Source of the DNA: Membranipora membranacea
Lineage: Eukaryota; Bryozoa; Gymnolaemata; Cheilostomatida; Membraniporidae
DNA length: 64,000 nucleotides
Assembly: GCA_914767715.1 (NCBI GenBank)
Contig: OU612066.1
Location: 20,312,283-20,376,282, forward strand
Direction of reading: 5' to 3'
Shown: positions 49,187-60,552 of the stretch, piece after piece
Layout: every line of letters starts with the position of its first letter
Position numbering within the stretch: the first letter of the stretch is position 1
Made by a program: the position numbers and the translations under genes
The notes under the pieces: model-generated
What the model was told of the DNA's origin: nothing
Database searches by the model: none
The model's input: the letters and a program-made list of their open reading frames with translations, nothing else

Positions 49187-52100
49187 ATGGATTTTCTCAA
49201 AAAGGAGATCGAGAGGAAGAAGGCGCAGTTAGAAAAAGATAAATTACTGGTATGTTACAACAAGAGGGACATCTGGTGTGTAAGTGTATGAGAAATGACT
49301 GTAATGAGATGATACCTTATTTACAATTTACTAGTAGCCTGTCAACTTTGTCAGAGAACTGTTGATTAATAACACACACATAGGCCTTCTGCTGTCTAGT
49401 TTGTTGTATTGCAACTATGTTTGCAAACAGCAATCCATCTAATAAGCTAGGTCATAAAATGTAAATGTCTAGGCATGCAATAAAAGAAAACTCTTTTTAT
49501 CAGAAATTTTGATCATGTTGTAGTCGGAAATGGTAGGTTAATAATCTAATTTTTTTCTTGACCCACCTTTTTCGTTTTAATCATTCAACCCAAGGGTCAG
49601 GCAAGTATTCACACCGGCTTTCAGTTTTCAAAGTTTTCATTTGTAGAAAGGTGATAAGAAGTATTTTAAGCGTTCTGACTTGTCAGCAAAGCGTGAAGAG
49701 GAGTATCATGCAAAGCATCAAAGTAAGAGAGCTAAACTCGAACTATCTAAACCACAGACTGAGAGTGAGAAAAACGAGGCTAATAAACCCTCCAAATCAT
49801 CAGCTAATGATGAGAATGAGGCAGGATCATCATCCAAACCCATACTCTCCAGAAAAGAGGTAAATGCTCCCCTCACCGATGCTCAGCTTCATATTATGTT
49901 ATCTATAAAAACTTTCTTGTCGTCCCATCCCAAATCATGTTGAGACAGGTGGCGAAAGCATAAAACACCCACAGGCTTTGAGTTATAAGTATTGAGACTT
50001 ACTAGGCAAATTAGTTACTTTCCGGGTCACAAAGTGAAATAATATGAGTGATTTGGAATTGTGGCGGCTAATAATCATGCTGTTCACTGAGTTAATTTAA
50101 GGATTTGAAACAGCTCAACCCAAGGATTATAATACTGAATGTCTTATTGTATATTCCTTGTATTACCTAGGTGGTGAAACGTCTGAGGGAGAGAAATGAG
50201 CCGATAACATTGTTTGCTGAATCGGAACATGAATCTTATCTAAGACTAAAGAAACTAGAGCTCCTGGAACCAGAAGTCAATAAGGTAATAAATCCACACT
50301 TGGTGGAAACACTTAAATACGGACTTTTTGAATTTGTCAAGATTAGGAGTTGATCCCCTTCTGGTCACAAGTACCAATATACCAGTAAAACAGGAGTGTC
50401 TTAAAATACAGACAAATAGCTTGATCTAAATTGCGACATGTATACATGCAAACCTTGAGTATCAGTCACTCAGACAGCATGACATCAGAGGATGAGCACT
50501 TTCGAAACTTTGTGAAGTGGAAGACATGACTTTATCACTACCAAGGTTTATGCCGGTGATTATTTTCTGTGTGAAACGTAATGTGATGCGATTTTATGTA
50601 CAGCGATAATAATATTTCAGGGCTTGAAAAATGATCTGAAAGCTGCTATGGATAAGGTAGATGCTCAGTACCTGAATGAGTTATCTATGGGAGCCGGATC
50701 CTCTGCATCTGCTGCTTATAATGTACACTTCAGAGATGCTGGTATCACAGAGGAGGAAATGCCTGTAAGTGCAACGGGACAAAGTAGAAGGGATAAACAG
50801 GGCAAAGTAGCACACTGATCACGTGATACACTATTGCAGGTATATCTCTGATCGATAGAGAGTGAACTAATTCACTTAGTATCAAGGTACCATCAGAAGG
50901 AATTTGGTGTGGCGACCCGAGTTCAATTTCATTAATTAGGGGCGAGAACTTGTTAAGTACCTAATTTAAAGGGCAACCAAGGTTTCAAACAACTTCTCAT
51001 TGATGGCCATTGATTAATAGCAGATTGCACCTTCTGCATGGGAAAAAGACAAAATATAATTCGGATGATTATTCAGCCAGAATTCTTGTGAAACATTTCT
51101 TCCATCAGGTACTCAAACTCAGCTAAAATAGAATACCACATAGCAGCTTCCTGTTCCTGCTATTATTTAGCCTGTGCTCTATAATTATTACAGCAAAGTC
51201 TTGGAACCTCCCCTAAACTGAAGTGTTACCCAGCTTAGAGTCGGCAACTACTTTGAGTTTTGCATTGCGTAATGCACAAAGCTGATGCTGCCCAGCACAT
51301 TATTTGCTACCCATTAATGCATTGCTGCGAAACCTTGGTTGCCCTTTAAATTGACTCTTATGATCAGAGATACACATGATAATAGCGATGTCAGTTTTGG
51401 GAAGCAGAGCAAGCCACACTTTGTTGAATGTAATATATAATATATTGCACTCATTCTGTGCAGGCCCAGCACATATGCGCATGTCAACTCATACAATCAA
51501 ATTTTCACAAAGTTGGAATGCTTCTTTTTGTATGTTTCTTTAATCTGTAATAAGCTTGTAAATGCTTTGCAAAAATGAAATCCTCATTACTTTGATTACA
51601 GTCTTTTACCTGTGTGTATGTCTTGTTTATAATAACAGCCTTCAAAAAGGGTCCATCTAATTCCAGAGGGTCGGACTGGATTGCTCCTGTGTGTACATTG
51701 AAGATTATTTTTGAAAGGGTATTGAGAGATGCAACATCTTGATGCCAACGATATTTGAAGTTAAAAAAGAATTGAGTTTTGTGGTGATAAAGTGTTGTTA
51801 TTAATTCTCACATTGTTTTGTTTTTTCAGAGTATGGCAGATGAACTCGGCAAAGGTAACAGCAACAGGGAGCAAGAAATATTGATGATGTTCTTCAAGGT
51901 ATGCACAATGCTCTCTAATTACTCTATGATGATATATTTTATAAAAAGAAATCATGTATCTATGACACAGCCGATCGGCCATAGATGTATGACTACATAA
52001 AATTTCGTAAGGTTATGATTTCTTTTTTTCCAAACAGCATTGCTGCAAGCATTTTCCAAGCCTCTGTTATCCACAACTTGTATTATCTCAATTTCAAGCA

Positions 52101-54616
52101 TTTGGAGTTGCCTGCTTCCGTCGTAGTTATCTTCCCAGATTGCCCATATAATACGGATCTCAGTGAATTCATAGAATTATACTTTTTTAGAAATTTGCTG
52201 ATCCATGAAAAACGGATGAGTTGTTTGCACTTTGAATCGATTATATCATTCAATAATGTACCTGCGCGAGTAAATTTAATTTTTTTGGTCATTGGTTGTT
52301 TTTTGAAAAAAAATTGATAAGAATTGCTTTGAAAAATTATAGTCAATCTAGATTCACAAAGTAATGTATATCAGGTTTGTTTCTCATTGCAGTATGTGAT
52401 TCAAAAGTGGGGTGAAGAGTTGAACACTCGAGATGATGATGTCAAAAGAAGCAGGCAAGGAAAGATAGATGCTGCTACTCACTCTCAGACCGTGTCATTC
52501 ATGAAACCTCTTATGAGAAGTCTCAAAAATAAAGTAAGCGTTCAGTCAGTCATTTTTTTTCAATACTATATCTGGCAATCTAAATCATTTTGAGGAAAAT
52601 GTTTTACATTTAGTGCCAATACAGAAGACAAAAAAGAAAAATACTCCTTACTTGAAACAGGAGAGTCTGGACATTTAGCGAAAAGAAACTGTCATATTAT
52701 AAAGGGTGAAAATATACACAGACACACATAAGCAATCTGGCTAAAATTAACTTATTTGACTCACTTGAACTTATTAGACTGTATGAAATCTCTCCAGATA
52801 TTTTGTATATTAGAAAAAAATTATGATTAGCAGGACATAAAATTGGGAAATATTCTATAAATAAAATAGCCAATCAATCTGATGAAAGTTGTCGGCGTGT
52901 CGGAAATGCAGCATGTTCAGCTGAGCCATTGTAGTGCTTCAAAATACATGTTTTGTAGAGCATAGATTCAGCATAGCTAACACATTATACAGATTCTGTT
53001 ACTAAGATTTGGATAACTTTAAAGCAATTTCCTCCAGTGCTCGATTCTACTTTTTGTAGATTACACCGAAGGTGGCCTTTATGACACTGGGATCATTGCT
53101 TGTCACATGCACTCAAAGACAACAATATTTTAAAAACCCAATTTAACTGCTTTTCTAGCACTCTGTTTCTACAAAAACAGGAATGACTCAAAAGCATTAC
53201 AAAATATAAGTGCAAATATGTCAAACGCCAAAAATTATTTGTTATAATTATTTTGAGTGTTCAGCATTGCTTTTGGGCAGTTGAAATATTTCGCAAAGGG
53301 ATCCGGCATTGTCAAACACTTCGAGTGTTTCCTAAAAGTTCAAGAAAATAAAATTTCGGCAAGTTTAATTAGTCTTTTGTTATCAGCACCTTAAATGCAC
53401 TCATGCAAAATATTATGATGGAAACGGCAATTTTCAGTTTGATGTTCTTTCATCTTGTTAGAGATCAACATTGAGATTAAATATATAATAAACTTTAGAT
53501 TGAGTATGGTGTGGAGTGGGAGGAAATTGCTCATGTGTCGCATCAAATGTGTCACACAGTTAATATTCGAATTTTGAAGACCATCAGCCAGCACCCGCAT
53601 ACTTCAACTCGGAGTTAAAGGACAAATTTAACCCTCAGATATTTTTTTCGCTTTCTCATAGACAAGATAGATAAGTCTGTGAAATCCAAATATTAACACA
53701 AAATATTCAAAAAAATCTGAAAAATATATCCCATTTTTAACCCATAGAACCCGTTTGAATTTTCATCCTGTTGAGTTAGGAATGTATACAACGCTAGCAG
53801 AGTTTTCAAATTTAAAAAAAGTTCAACTTGTGTCGATGACAACCGTAAGTGTAATATATTAACTTGTTTTGAATCATTTTGCAGAATTGCACTCCTGACA
53901 TATTGGCCTGTTTGGTCGATGTGTGTAAACACCTGTTAGTAAGAGATTATATAGCATCGAATGAAGCTTATATGGAGATGGCGATAGGGAACGCACCGTG
54001 GCCTATTGGTGTGACTATGGTTGGTATCCACGCTCGTACTGGGCGAGAAAAGATCCACGACAAAAATGTCGCCCATGTTCTCAACGATGAAACTCAAAGA
54101 AAATACATACAGGTATCTATTTATAGTCAATCTACAATCATCTTTATTAATGTTTTGAATGCGGTGACAGAACAATGAACTAATAAGGAAAATAAGGAAA
54201 AATGGATAAATAGAGAAAAAATACACTAGTAATAAAATTAACAAGATTTAAAGTGCTTTGATAGTAATTGATTAAAATGATTAAATTTGGTTACTGAGCG
54301 TCTCTGTATTGGTAAGGGTATGTAATAGTAATAGCAGTGAAAGTGACTGCTGTGTTAATAAATGCGATTGAAAATCACATGAATTTCATCTCGATGTTTT
54401 CCTGGTGGCAATGAGATCAAGTGTCTGATTTAGGTAAACTAGTCTAGTTGTCTGACTTCTGAAACATAGAGCAATGACAATAATTACCTCTACTTTGACA
54501 ACTGCATAAAACTATTGTTGTAGGCTGTCAAACGATTGATGACCAAAGCTCAGAAATACTTCCCGGGACAGTTATCTCGGATGGTTAATTATGAGCGTCC
54601 ACCAGCACCGACCTGA
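49187..54616 (+). CDS. PRPF18: Pre-mRNA-splicing factor 18
   Basis: Second-step splicing factor that stabilises exon/U5 contacts in the spliceosome. Exons: 49187-49249, 49647-49859, 50171-50284, 50621-50764, 51830-51898, 52393-52533, 53885-54112, 54524-54616. Every intron is phase 0; total 1,065 nt, 354 residues (human 342). The N-terminus [19 protein letters not shown] and KKYFKRSDL match human PRPF18. The SFM/PRP4-like segment is [20 protein letters not shown]. The Prp18 domain follows: [20 protein letters not shown], then the near-invariant loop [19 protein letters not shown] at about residues 284-302, and [13 protein letters not shown]. The stretch encoded by exon 4 ([13 protein letters not shown]) is variable in the family. 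An acceptor-like site at 49132 suggests a separate 5' UTR exon. A poly(A) signal lies at 54916. Confidence 0.97.
52583..52660 (+). repeat. Interspersed repeat fragment in PRPF18 intron 6
   Basis: AAAATGTTTTACATTTAGTGCCAATACAGAAGACAAAAAAG resembles 45735-45775 and, in part, 22360-22410. Probably a LINE terminal piece. Confidence 0.35.
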
Positions 54617-54915
54617 TCTCAACCTGGAGTTTTTGTTCTCATGCTGATTAATTCATGTAAATACAATATTCCTTAGCTTGACTCTCTTTGTACAGTGCAG
54701 AGTATTCAATGGAAGCCTTCATGGCGTAGAGAAAATTAAATCTACTGTATTTTTATTCTAGAGCAGCGTATTCAAGCTCATAGATTTTTCCCACCAGCAA
54801 TTGTCTTTATGTAACATCTATTAGTCTAAATCATAAACATATAAATACTATTTATATGTTAATGTATTATGTTTATATAGTTGTACACATGTAATGAAAC
54901 ATGCAAACTTTTTCA

Positions 54916-54921
54916 AATAAA
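54916..54921 (+). terminator. poly(A) signal AATAAA, PRPF18
   Basis: AATAAA 300 bases past the PRPF18 stop codon, the nearest canonical hexamer in this 3' region. Confidence 0.55.
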
Positions 54922-55944
54922 AAGCAAGCAAGGTATTGGCAGTACTGTAAAATAGCTCTTAAAAATAAATGTTTTTTTTATTTGAAGCATCTGCCTCATA
55001 ATTTATTATTTATGTTATAAATGACAACGCAAAGTTTCAATTCCAGGCATTAGATATATGTATGGATATATGTGCTACTTTGGTGGATTTTACTAACTGT
55101 AAGGCAACCCAAATTACTTTCTGTTTGATTTGGTTTATGCGTGCATGAATTTGTACCATCATCAGATTGTACAGAAATCTCTCAAGCAAACTGATTCCTA
55201 ATCTAGATAGAACTGAAATCTGAGTTTACCATCACCATTTATCTTCATTGTGGAAATGAGTCTCTGTATCAAAGACTATGCTCAGCAGTAGACAGGCAGA
55301 TCTAAACAGTGGATGGCATCGCTTCATCAAGCATACATTAGCCTGTCTGTGGCCATCTGCAATTGGATGGGTTGGAGTTAGCCAACCCAACTTCCCACCA
55401 AAGCGACCTGATGAAAGATTTATAATATACTCTGGAGGAGTAAAATTTTAGCAGGAGGAAAGATTTGTTATTGAATTGGCTCACATTTACTCACCCTATT
55501 TACTCCCATCTCAAAATTCAAGTACTGGCTAGTTTCTCAAATGTGCTCTTGCTGACATATTTCTGTATGTATATATTCAGCACATTGACACAACATTGAT
55601 ATGATTTACCATGGCTGTTTAGCAGCTGATTAAAACGAGAAGGCTAAGGTCAGCTTCTTTGGCAGCGATTTCAGGTAAAATATGGTGACAGTTTTTCAAC
55701 TTATTTGCCCTTTAGTTTAGAAGTATATAAAGTATATAAGCATTTCACAGTAGGAAGTGCTTGAGAAATTTATCATTGGTTGATCTTACTGCCAAGATTC
55801 AATACAAAAAGAATTCATTCTTGTCACAGAGGAAATGAACGCCCTATGACCTCTCCAATCAGATATCTTATTTCTGTCATCGATGAACTCATCATAGTAG
55901 ATGTTATGATCAACCCATAGGCGTGGCATCACCAGGAACTCAAT
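54922..55944. other. Intergenic, no gene seen
   Basis: Spacer between the PRPF18 3' end and the TATA box of the next gene. It presumably carries upstream control sites of the repeat-protein gene, but none is recognised. Confidence 0.4.
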
Positions 55945-55950
55945 TATAAA
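55945..55950 (+). promoter_or_regulatory. TATA box of the repeat-protein gene
   Basis: TATAAA within CAATTATAAAAACAAAGC. About 30 bases on, TCAGTTTTCAGTTTG offers initiator-like starts near 55976. A non-coding first exon would then end at 56017 before a consensus donor (gtgagt), with the coding exon opening after ttttag at 56448. Confidence 0.65.
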
Positions 55951-56448
55951 AACAAAGCACGCAGCACTTATCAATTCAGTTTTCAGTTTGACTCTCTCAG
56001 TTGCAAAGCTTGAAAAAGTGAGTATAATTGTAGTTTTGTTTTTGCAGAGGCTTCACTTATAAATTAATTTCTTACTGATTACAGACTAGTGTTTTAGCTA
56101 ATAAATTTTTTCTTGTATCACCCAAGTGGTATATATATATATTGTATTGTATATCTAGTTAAAAAAGATAGTCAAAGCTTTCAATAGAAGTATTTGCTGC
56201 AAGAGTTGGAACTATGTGTATTAATTTTCCCATATGCACAAATAATTTGGGAACAAAGCCTGAAATTTTTGCAATCTGGGATCGAAAAATAAACAGTTCA
56301 TCTTGTTTTAAATCCAATCTATAAAAAATAATCTGTATTTTTCTTTGGAATTAGGTTATTAGGAACTAGGAAACTATACCTTGATTTGATTCATTACATA
56401 ATATTGCTGGTTTTGAGGTCATTATTTTTTTTAATTTTCGATTTTAGG

Positions 56449-57360
56449 ATGAAGTTGGCAGTTGTTACTATTGCTTTGTGCCTGATAGCTGGGACAATAG
56501 TTGAAGGCTTTAGGCACTTCAACCAGCATCCCAGTCTGTACAGACAACAAAAACGACAATCTTACGGCTACGTCCAACCTCATGATTTTCACCACCCATT
56601 CAACTATGGCGTCAAACATGGCTACAACTACAAGGGAGACAACTCTTATGAGGGAAAGCACGGCTACGAGGGAGACAATTCCTATAAAGGCAAGCATTCT
56701 TATGAGGGAGACCACAGCGTAGATTACAAAGGCACTCATGGCTACAAGGGGGACAACTCATATGAAGGCGACCACTCTTATGAAGGAGATCACAGCGTTG
56801 ATTACAAAGGTACCCATGGTTACAAGGGGGACAACTCTTATGAAGGCGACCACTCTTATGACGGAGATCACAGCGTAGACTACAAAGGTACCCATGGCTA
56901 CAAGGGGGACAACTCATATGAAGGCGACCACTCTTATGAAGGAGACCACAGCGTTGAATACAAAGGAACCCATGGCTACAAGGGGGACAACTCTTATGAA
57001 GGCGACCACTCTTATGACGGAGACCACAGCGTCGAATACAAAGGAACCCATGGCTACAAGGGGGACAACTCTTATGAAGGCGACCACTCTTATGAGGGAG
57101 ACCACAGCGTAGACTACAAAGGAACCCATGGCTACAAGGGGGACAACTCTTATGAAGGCGACCACTCTTATGAGGGAGGCCACAGCGTAGATTACAAAGG
57201 TACCCATGGCTACAAGGGGGACAACTCTTATGAGGGCAAACACTCATACGAGGGAGACCACAGCGTAGATTACAAAGGCACCCATGGCTACAAGGGAGAT
57301 AACACCTACAAGAAATCTGAGCAACAATATGATGACAAAAAAGGTAACAATGAAAACTAA
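56449..57360 (+). CDS. Secreted protein with seven 26-residue tandem repeats
   Basis: Unrecognised extracellular structural-type protein, 303 residues. The chosen start (56449, directly after the ttttag acceptor) gives a signal peptide MKLAVVTIALCLIAGTIVEG, then a short pro-region ending at a dibasic site (YRQQKR, residues 35-36). A lead-in of imperfect units follows, then seven full 78-bp repeats (56722-57267) and a partial eighth. Each unit is DYKGTHGYKGDNSYEG, then DHSYEG, then DHSV, with only D/E and rare K or G swaps. There is no cysteine in the repeat and no membrane segment. High Tyr, Gly, His, Asp and Lys suggests a matrix, adhesive, cuticle-like or metal/mineral-binding role (inference). 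The open frame extends upstream to 56386, but that part is intronic in this model. An alternative end splices at AAAAAAG|gtaaca (57342) to 57574, ending KKDY. Confidence 0.85.
   Translation: MKLAVVTIALCLIAGTIVEGFRHFNQHPSLYRQQKRQSYGYVQPHDFHHPFNYGVKHGYNYKGDNSYEGKHGYEGDNSYKGKHSYEGDHSVDYKGTHGYKGDNSYEGDHSYEGDHSVDYKGTHGYKGDNSYEGDHSYDGDHSVDYKGTHGYKGDNSYEGDHSYEGDHSVEYKGTHGYKGDNSYEGDHSYDGDHSVEYKGTHGYKGDNSYEGDHSYEGDHSVDYKGTHGYKGDNSYEGDHSYEGGHSVDYKGTHGYKGDNSYEGKHSYEGDHSVDYKGTHGYKGDNTYKKSEQQYDDKKGNNEN
56722..57267 (+). repeat. Seven in-frame 78-bp tandem repeats
   Basis: Units begin at 56722, 56800, 56878, 56956, 57034, 57112 and 57190 and keep exact 78-bp spacing. Most differences are single synonymous or D/E changes, so the array is young or homogenised. 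Antisense frames are also open across it. Confidence 0.97.
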
Positions 57361-58639
57361 TCTGTGGTGGTATGTAGCAATCGTTGTAATCTAAAACTAC
57401 TGTATTGCTAACTTGTTTAAAGCCAGAAAAAGGAGAAACCAGCTACTCGTATTCCTTGCACATCTCCATGTCTTGTGTCATCAACATAACAGCGCATAAT
57501 GGCATTCATACATTTGCCATTTGTCTCGCAAAATATGTAATACCTAAGGAAATATTTTCATTTTAGATTACTAGATGGTCGGCGACGTCAAGCGGACTCT
57601 AATATCAAGGGGTCTCTAATATCGACAGGGAGAATTGAAGAACACATCAAACATGGGGAGGCAATATACAAATCTGTCATCCTCTTTATCTAACTCACTA
57701 CTCACGACATAAATATTCCCAACCAGTTATATCTGTTTATTCTGTTTTTGTTATGTTTCTTACTGTTAACGTTTTTAAACAAACGCAAATTCTATTACAC
57801 AAATAAATATTGATGCACGCAAAATAGAAGACATGTCAATTTCATCTTCATTCACCACCGATGGGCCATGTAAGCTCCAATAAGTCCTAATACTCATACT
57901 ACTTCACTTGCGGAGGATTACCTAAGAAGCTGTGGATCACACCGCCGTGCCCGACTTTTGCAATAGCACTCCGCCTTCACAGAGCGAACAGGCTTTTTCT
58001 AGTGTTAACTAGGGTGGCAGTGGTGGAATAGTATGAGCTATGACTCCGAGTAGTGAATAGCAGGCTTGCTTAACCCTTTCCTTTTTGGGAGTGCTGACAT
58101 TGCTACTGGGGGAAATTTATTGTTTTTTTGTTCCAGTCCAAAGCACCATCAAGTGTATTATCTTCAGATCATCAGCCATATTACAAATTTGCTACTTGAT
58201 TATTTTGGTATCAATATGTTCACAGAAGGCGGATAAATTATTACAAAGGTGGCCATGATCGACAATGCGGTAATTAGTTTCTTCAAAAGAACGATTACAG
58301 GTTACCAACAGATCATTGCAACCCGGTTCCACAGTCATATTTGCATCGAGTTATCAGTATCAAGGATATAATAATACTGTATTACATACTTTTAAATAAA
58401 TTGATGAGAAATAAACTATGTATGAAAATTTCAAAAATCCGAATCAGCCAGAGCACCTAACTAATAAACTGTTCATTTGACTCTACATTTTTACAATTTG
58501 CATTGAAGTGTTGCACCACCCGTTGTAGACTGCGATAAAGGAAAACAATAAACAACATAAATAGAAAAAAATATTCAATACCCTGAAACCATATAATAAT
58601 CAGAACGATATTAAGAAGCAGTATGTTGGCAGACTAAAG
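57361..58639. other. Intergenic / 3' UTR of the repeat-protein gene
   Basis: AATAAA at 57802-57807 is a plausible poly(A) signal for the repeat-protein gene. The rest shows no supported gene. Confidence 0.4.
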
Positions 58640-58707
58640 CTTTGCCATGCGGCTACTTTTTTTGATTTGGGTCCCCAAAACAAAAAGTAGCTACGTGACA
58701 TGGCTAG
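58640..58707. mobile_element. Small foldback element, family B (copy 2)
   Basis: CTTTGCCATGCGGCTACTTTTT and AAAAAGTAGCTACGTGACATGG are inverted arms around TTTGGGTCCCCAAAAC, like 11793-11871. Confidence 0.55.
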
Positions 58708-59153
58708 GCAGACTTATCAATAAAAAACATTGGGCGTTAAAAACTCCAACCATATATTGTAGTGTCCATATTTTTCTGCTTACAAAACAATAAAGACTAA
58801 AATAATAATTACGAGTAATAATTACGAATGCACCAAAATAAAGCGACTAGAAATTATAATCCAAAGATTCCTAGCAAGAAAGACACTGTAAGACTTAAAA
58901 TAAATAAAAGAGTGATCTCCGAAAGTGTCGAGCTGAAAATATGTAAAGCTCAAGAAAAAAAAACTGCAAGATATGATAACATTGCATTGAGTAAAACAAG
59001 AAAATGCTCATCAAAATATCAGATTTCTGATAAAATAAAAAGATTCCTTGTCACAACTTTAAAAGGAATCTGGCACAGAATAAAATGGCAATTTTTGGTA
59101 GCTCCATCAACTCTATATACACATAGATTGAACAACGATCAAGTATCTAAATC

Positions 59154-59269
59154 TAGATCGAGTTTTTATACATTATGCCAGTGTTGGAATTGCCCCCTCT
59201 ACTGACAATTTGGCGTGTCAGTAGAGGGGGACAATTCCAACACTGGGAAATTGGATCAAACTTGATTTA
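59154..59269. mobile_element. Foldback MITE, family A (copy 5)
   Basis: TA-GATCGAGTTTTT at the left and GGATCAAACTTGATT-TA at the right. The inner arms CCAGTGTTGGAATTGCCCCC and its complement are nearly perfect, as are CTCTACTGACA and TGTCAGTAGAG. Confidence 0.75.
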
Positions 59270-59295
59270 ATCTATGTCATAAACTGGCAAGCCGG

Positions 59296-60514
59296 TCACA
59301 TCTGGCTTGTTTGTGTTTCTTCGTATAAGTCATCTTCTGATATATTCAGTTTCAGCGAGTTAGTCGAGACAGACTTAGTAACAGGCTTAGATTTCTCTGT
59401 TGCCGATTCCGGCTCTGGTTTCTTTTTATCATCAATCACGTTCTCATAGTGAGGGTTAGTACCGCTATCCCTTATTGCACTTTTAGGTGTAGCACAACGC
59501 TCAGTCTGAGTTGAGCTGTTTGTAGAATGTCTGTTCGAGTTTACTGAAGGAGCTGTGTTGCTATTGGCTGACTTCCTCCCACTCATATCCAGGTACTGGC
59601 TGTCACTGAACTTAGAGTGGCTGAGTTTAGACTGAGGTCTTTCTTTGAGTAGACTCTCACGGTCGGGCTTATAGCTAGTTTTCCCTGCAAAGATAATTTT
59701 GTTTTAAATACTGTATCCAGTGAGAGTAACAGTAATATCATAATAATGATAATAAACAAAGCACACGGTGTTACAAGCATGGGCAGTCCACTCTCCTTTC
59801 AAGTCTGATCTAATTTGTCTGCATTTCCAGAGGGGAACCAACCCCAAAAGAAGATACATCGGATAAAATTGACCCTCCCTGACTTGATCTAATCAAGGAG
59901 TTCCAACTGTTTGATCTAAAAAACCCTATCATCTCTGGTAATGAACAAAATACATTTTAAATCATCCATAGACGATGAAAACTACAATAGGAGGCAAGTT
60001 GTAATGTAATGACTGATATCAGATCATAAATGGTAGCCTAAAATGTGACCTGTCTTCGGTTGACACCATGAATATCACCTCAAGCAATTTTTATTCACAT
60101 TGGTAAAAATCACAGAAGTTATTTGTCAATCCCCATTCCCTAAATGATAGTGTAAGCTTTGTACCTCCGCCAAGTTGTACATCTTCATACAGATTTGTCT
60201 CCTTGTTAGCAGGAGTGACTGTGATATATCTGTCAGTACTGCCACTCCCTGTTTTACTAGGGTAGTTCTTATGTGCGGGAGGTAAGAATTTATCCGCCTC
60301 GTCACCCTGCTGAGAGTCTGAGGATTGCCCCCTCTCCACTTGCACAATTTGAGCATTGCTGTCCTTTTTCGCCAAACAGCCTCTGTAATACACGAGAAAA
60401 GGGTTATACACAGGGTTTATGAAGTATGTTATTTATTCACATCTATCTGTTTTTTGAAAAAGGGTCATTTGCCAGAGAACCATTCTCAAAAAGTGAGTTG
60501 AAAAATAACGTGAA

Positions 60515-60552
<38 letters not shown>

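Noticed and set aside
56431-57247. Long antisense frames over the repeat array
   Set aside because: Explained by repetition of a 78-bp unit that lacks antisense stops. The sense frame has signal peptide, promoter and splice context.
58828-59205. 125-codon plus-strand open frame
   Set aside because: Lys/Ile-rich composition typical of open AT-rich DNA, and its last residues are encoded by a MITE. Not supported as a gene.
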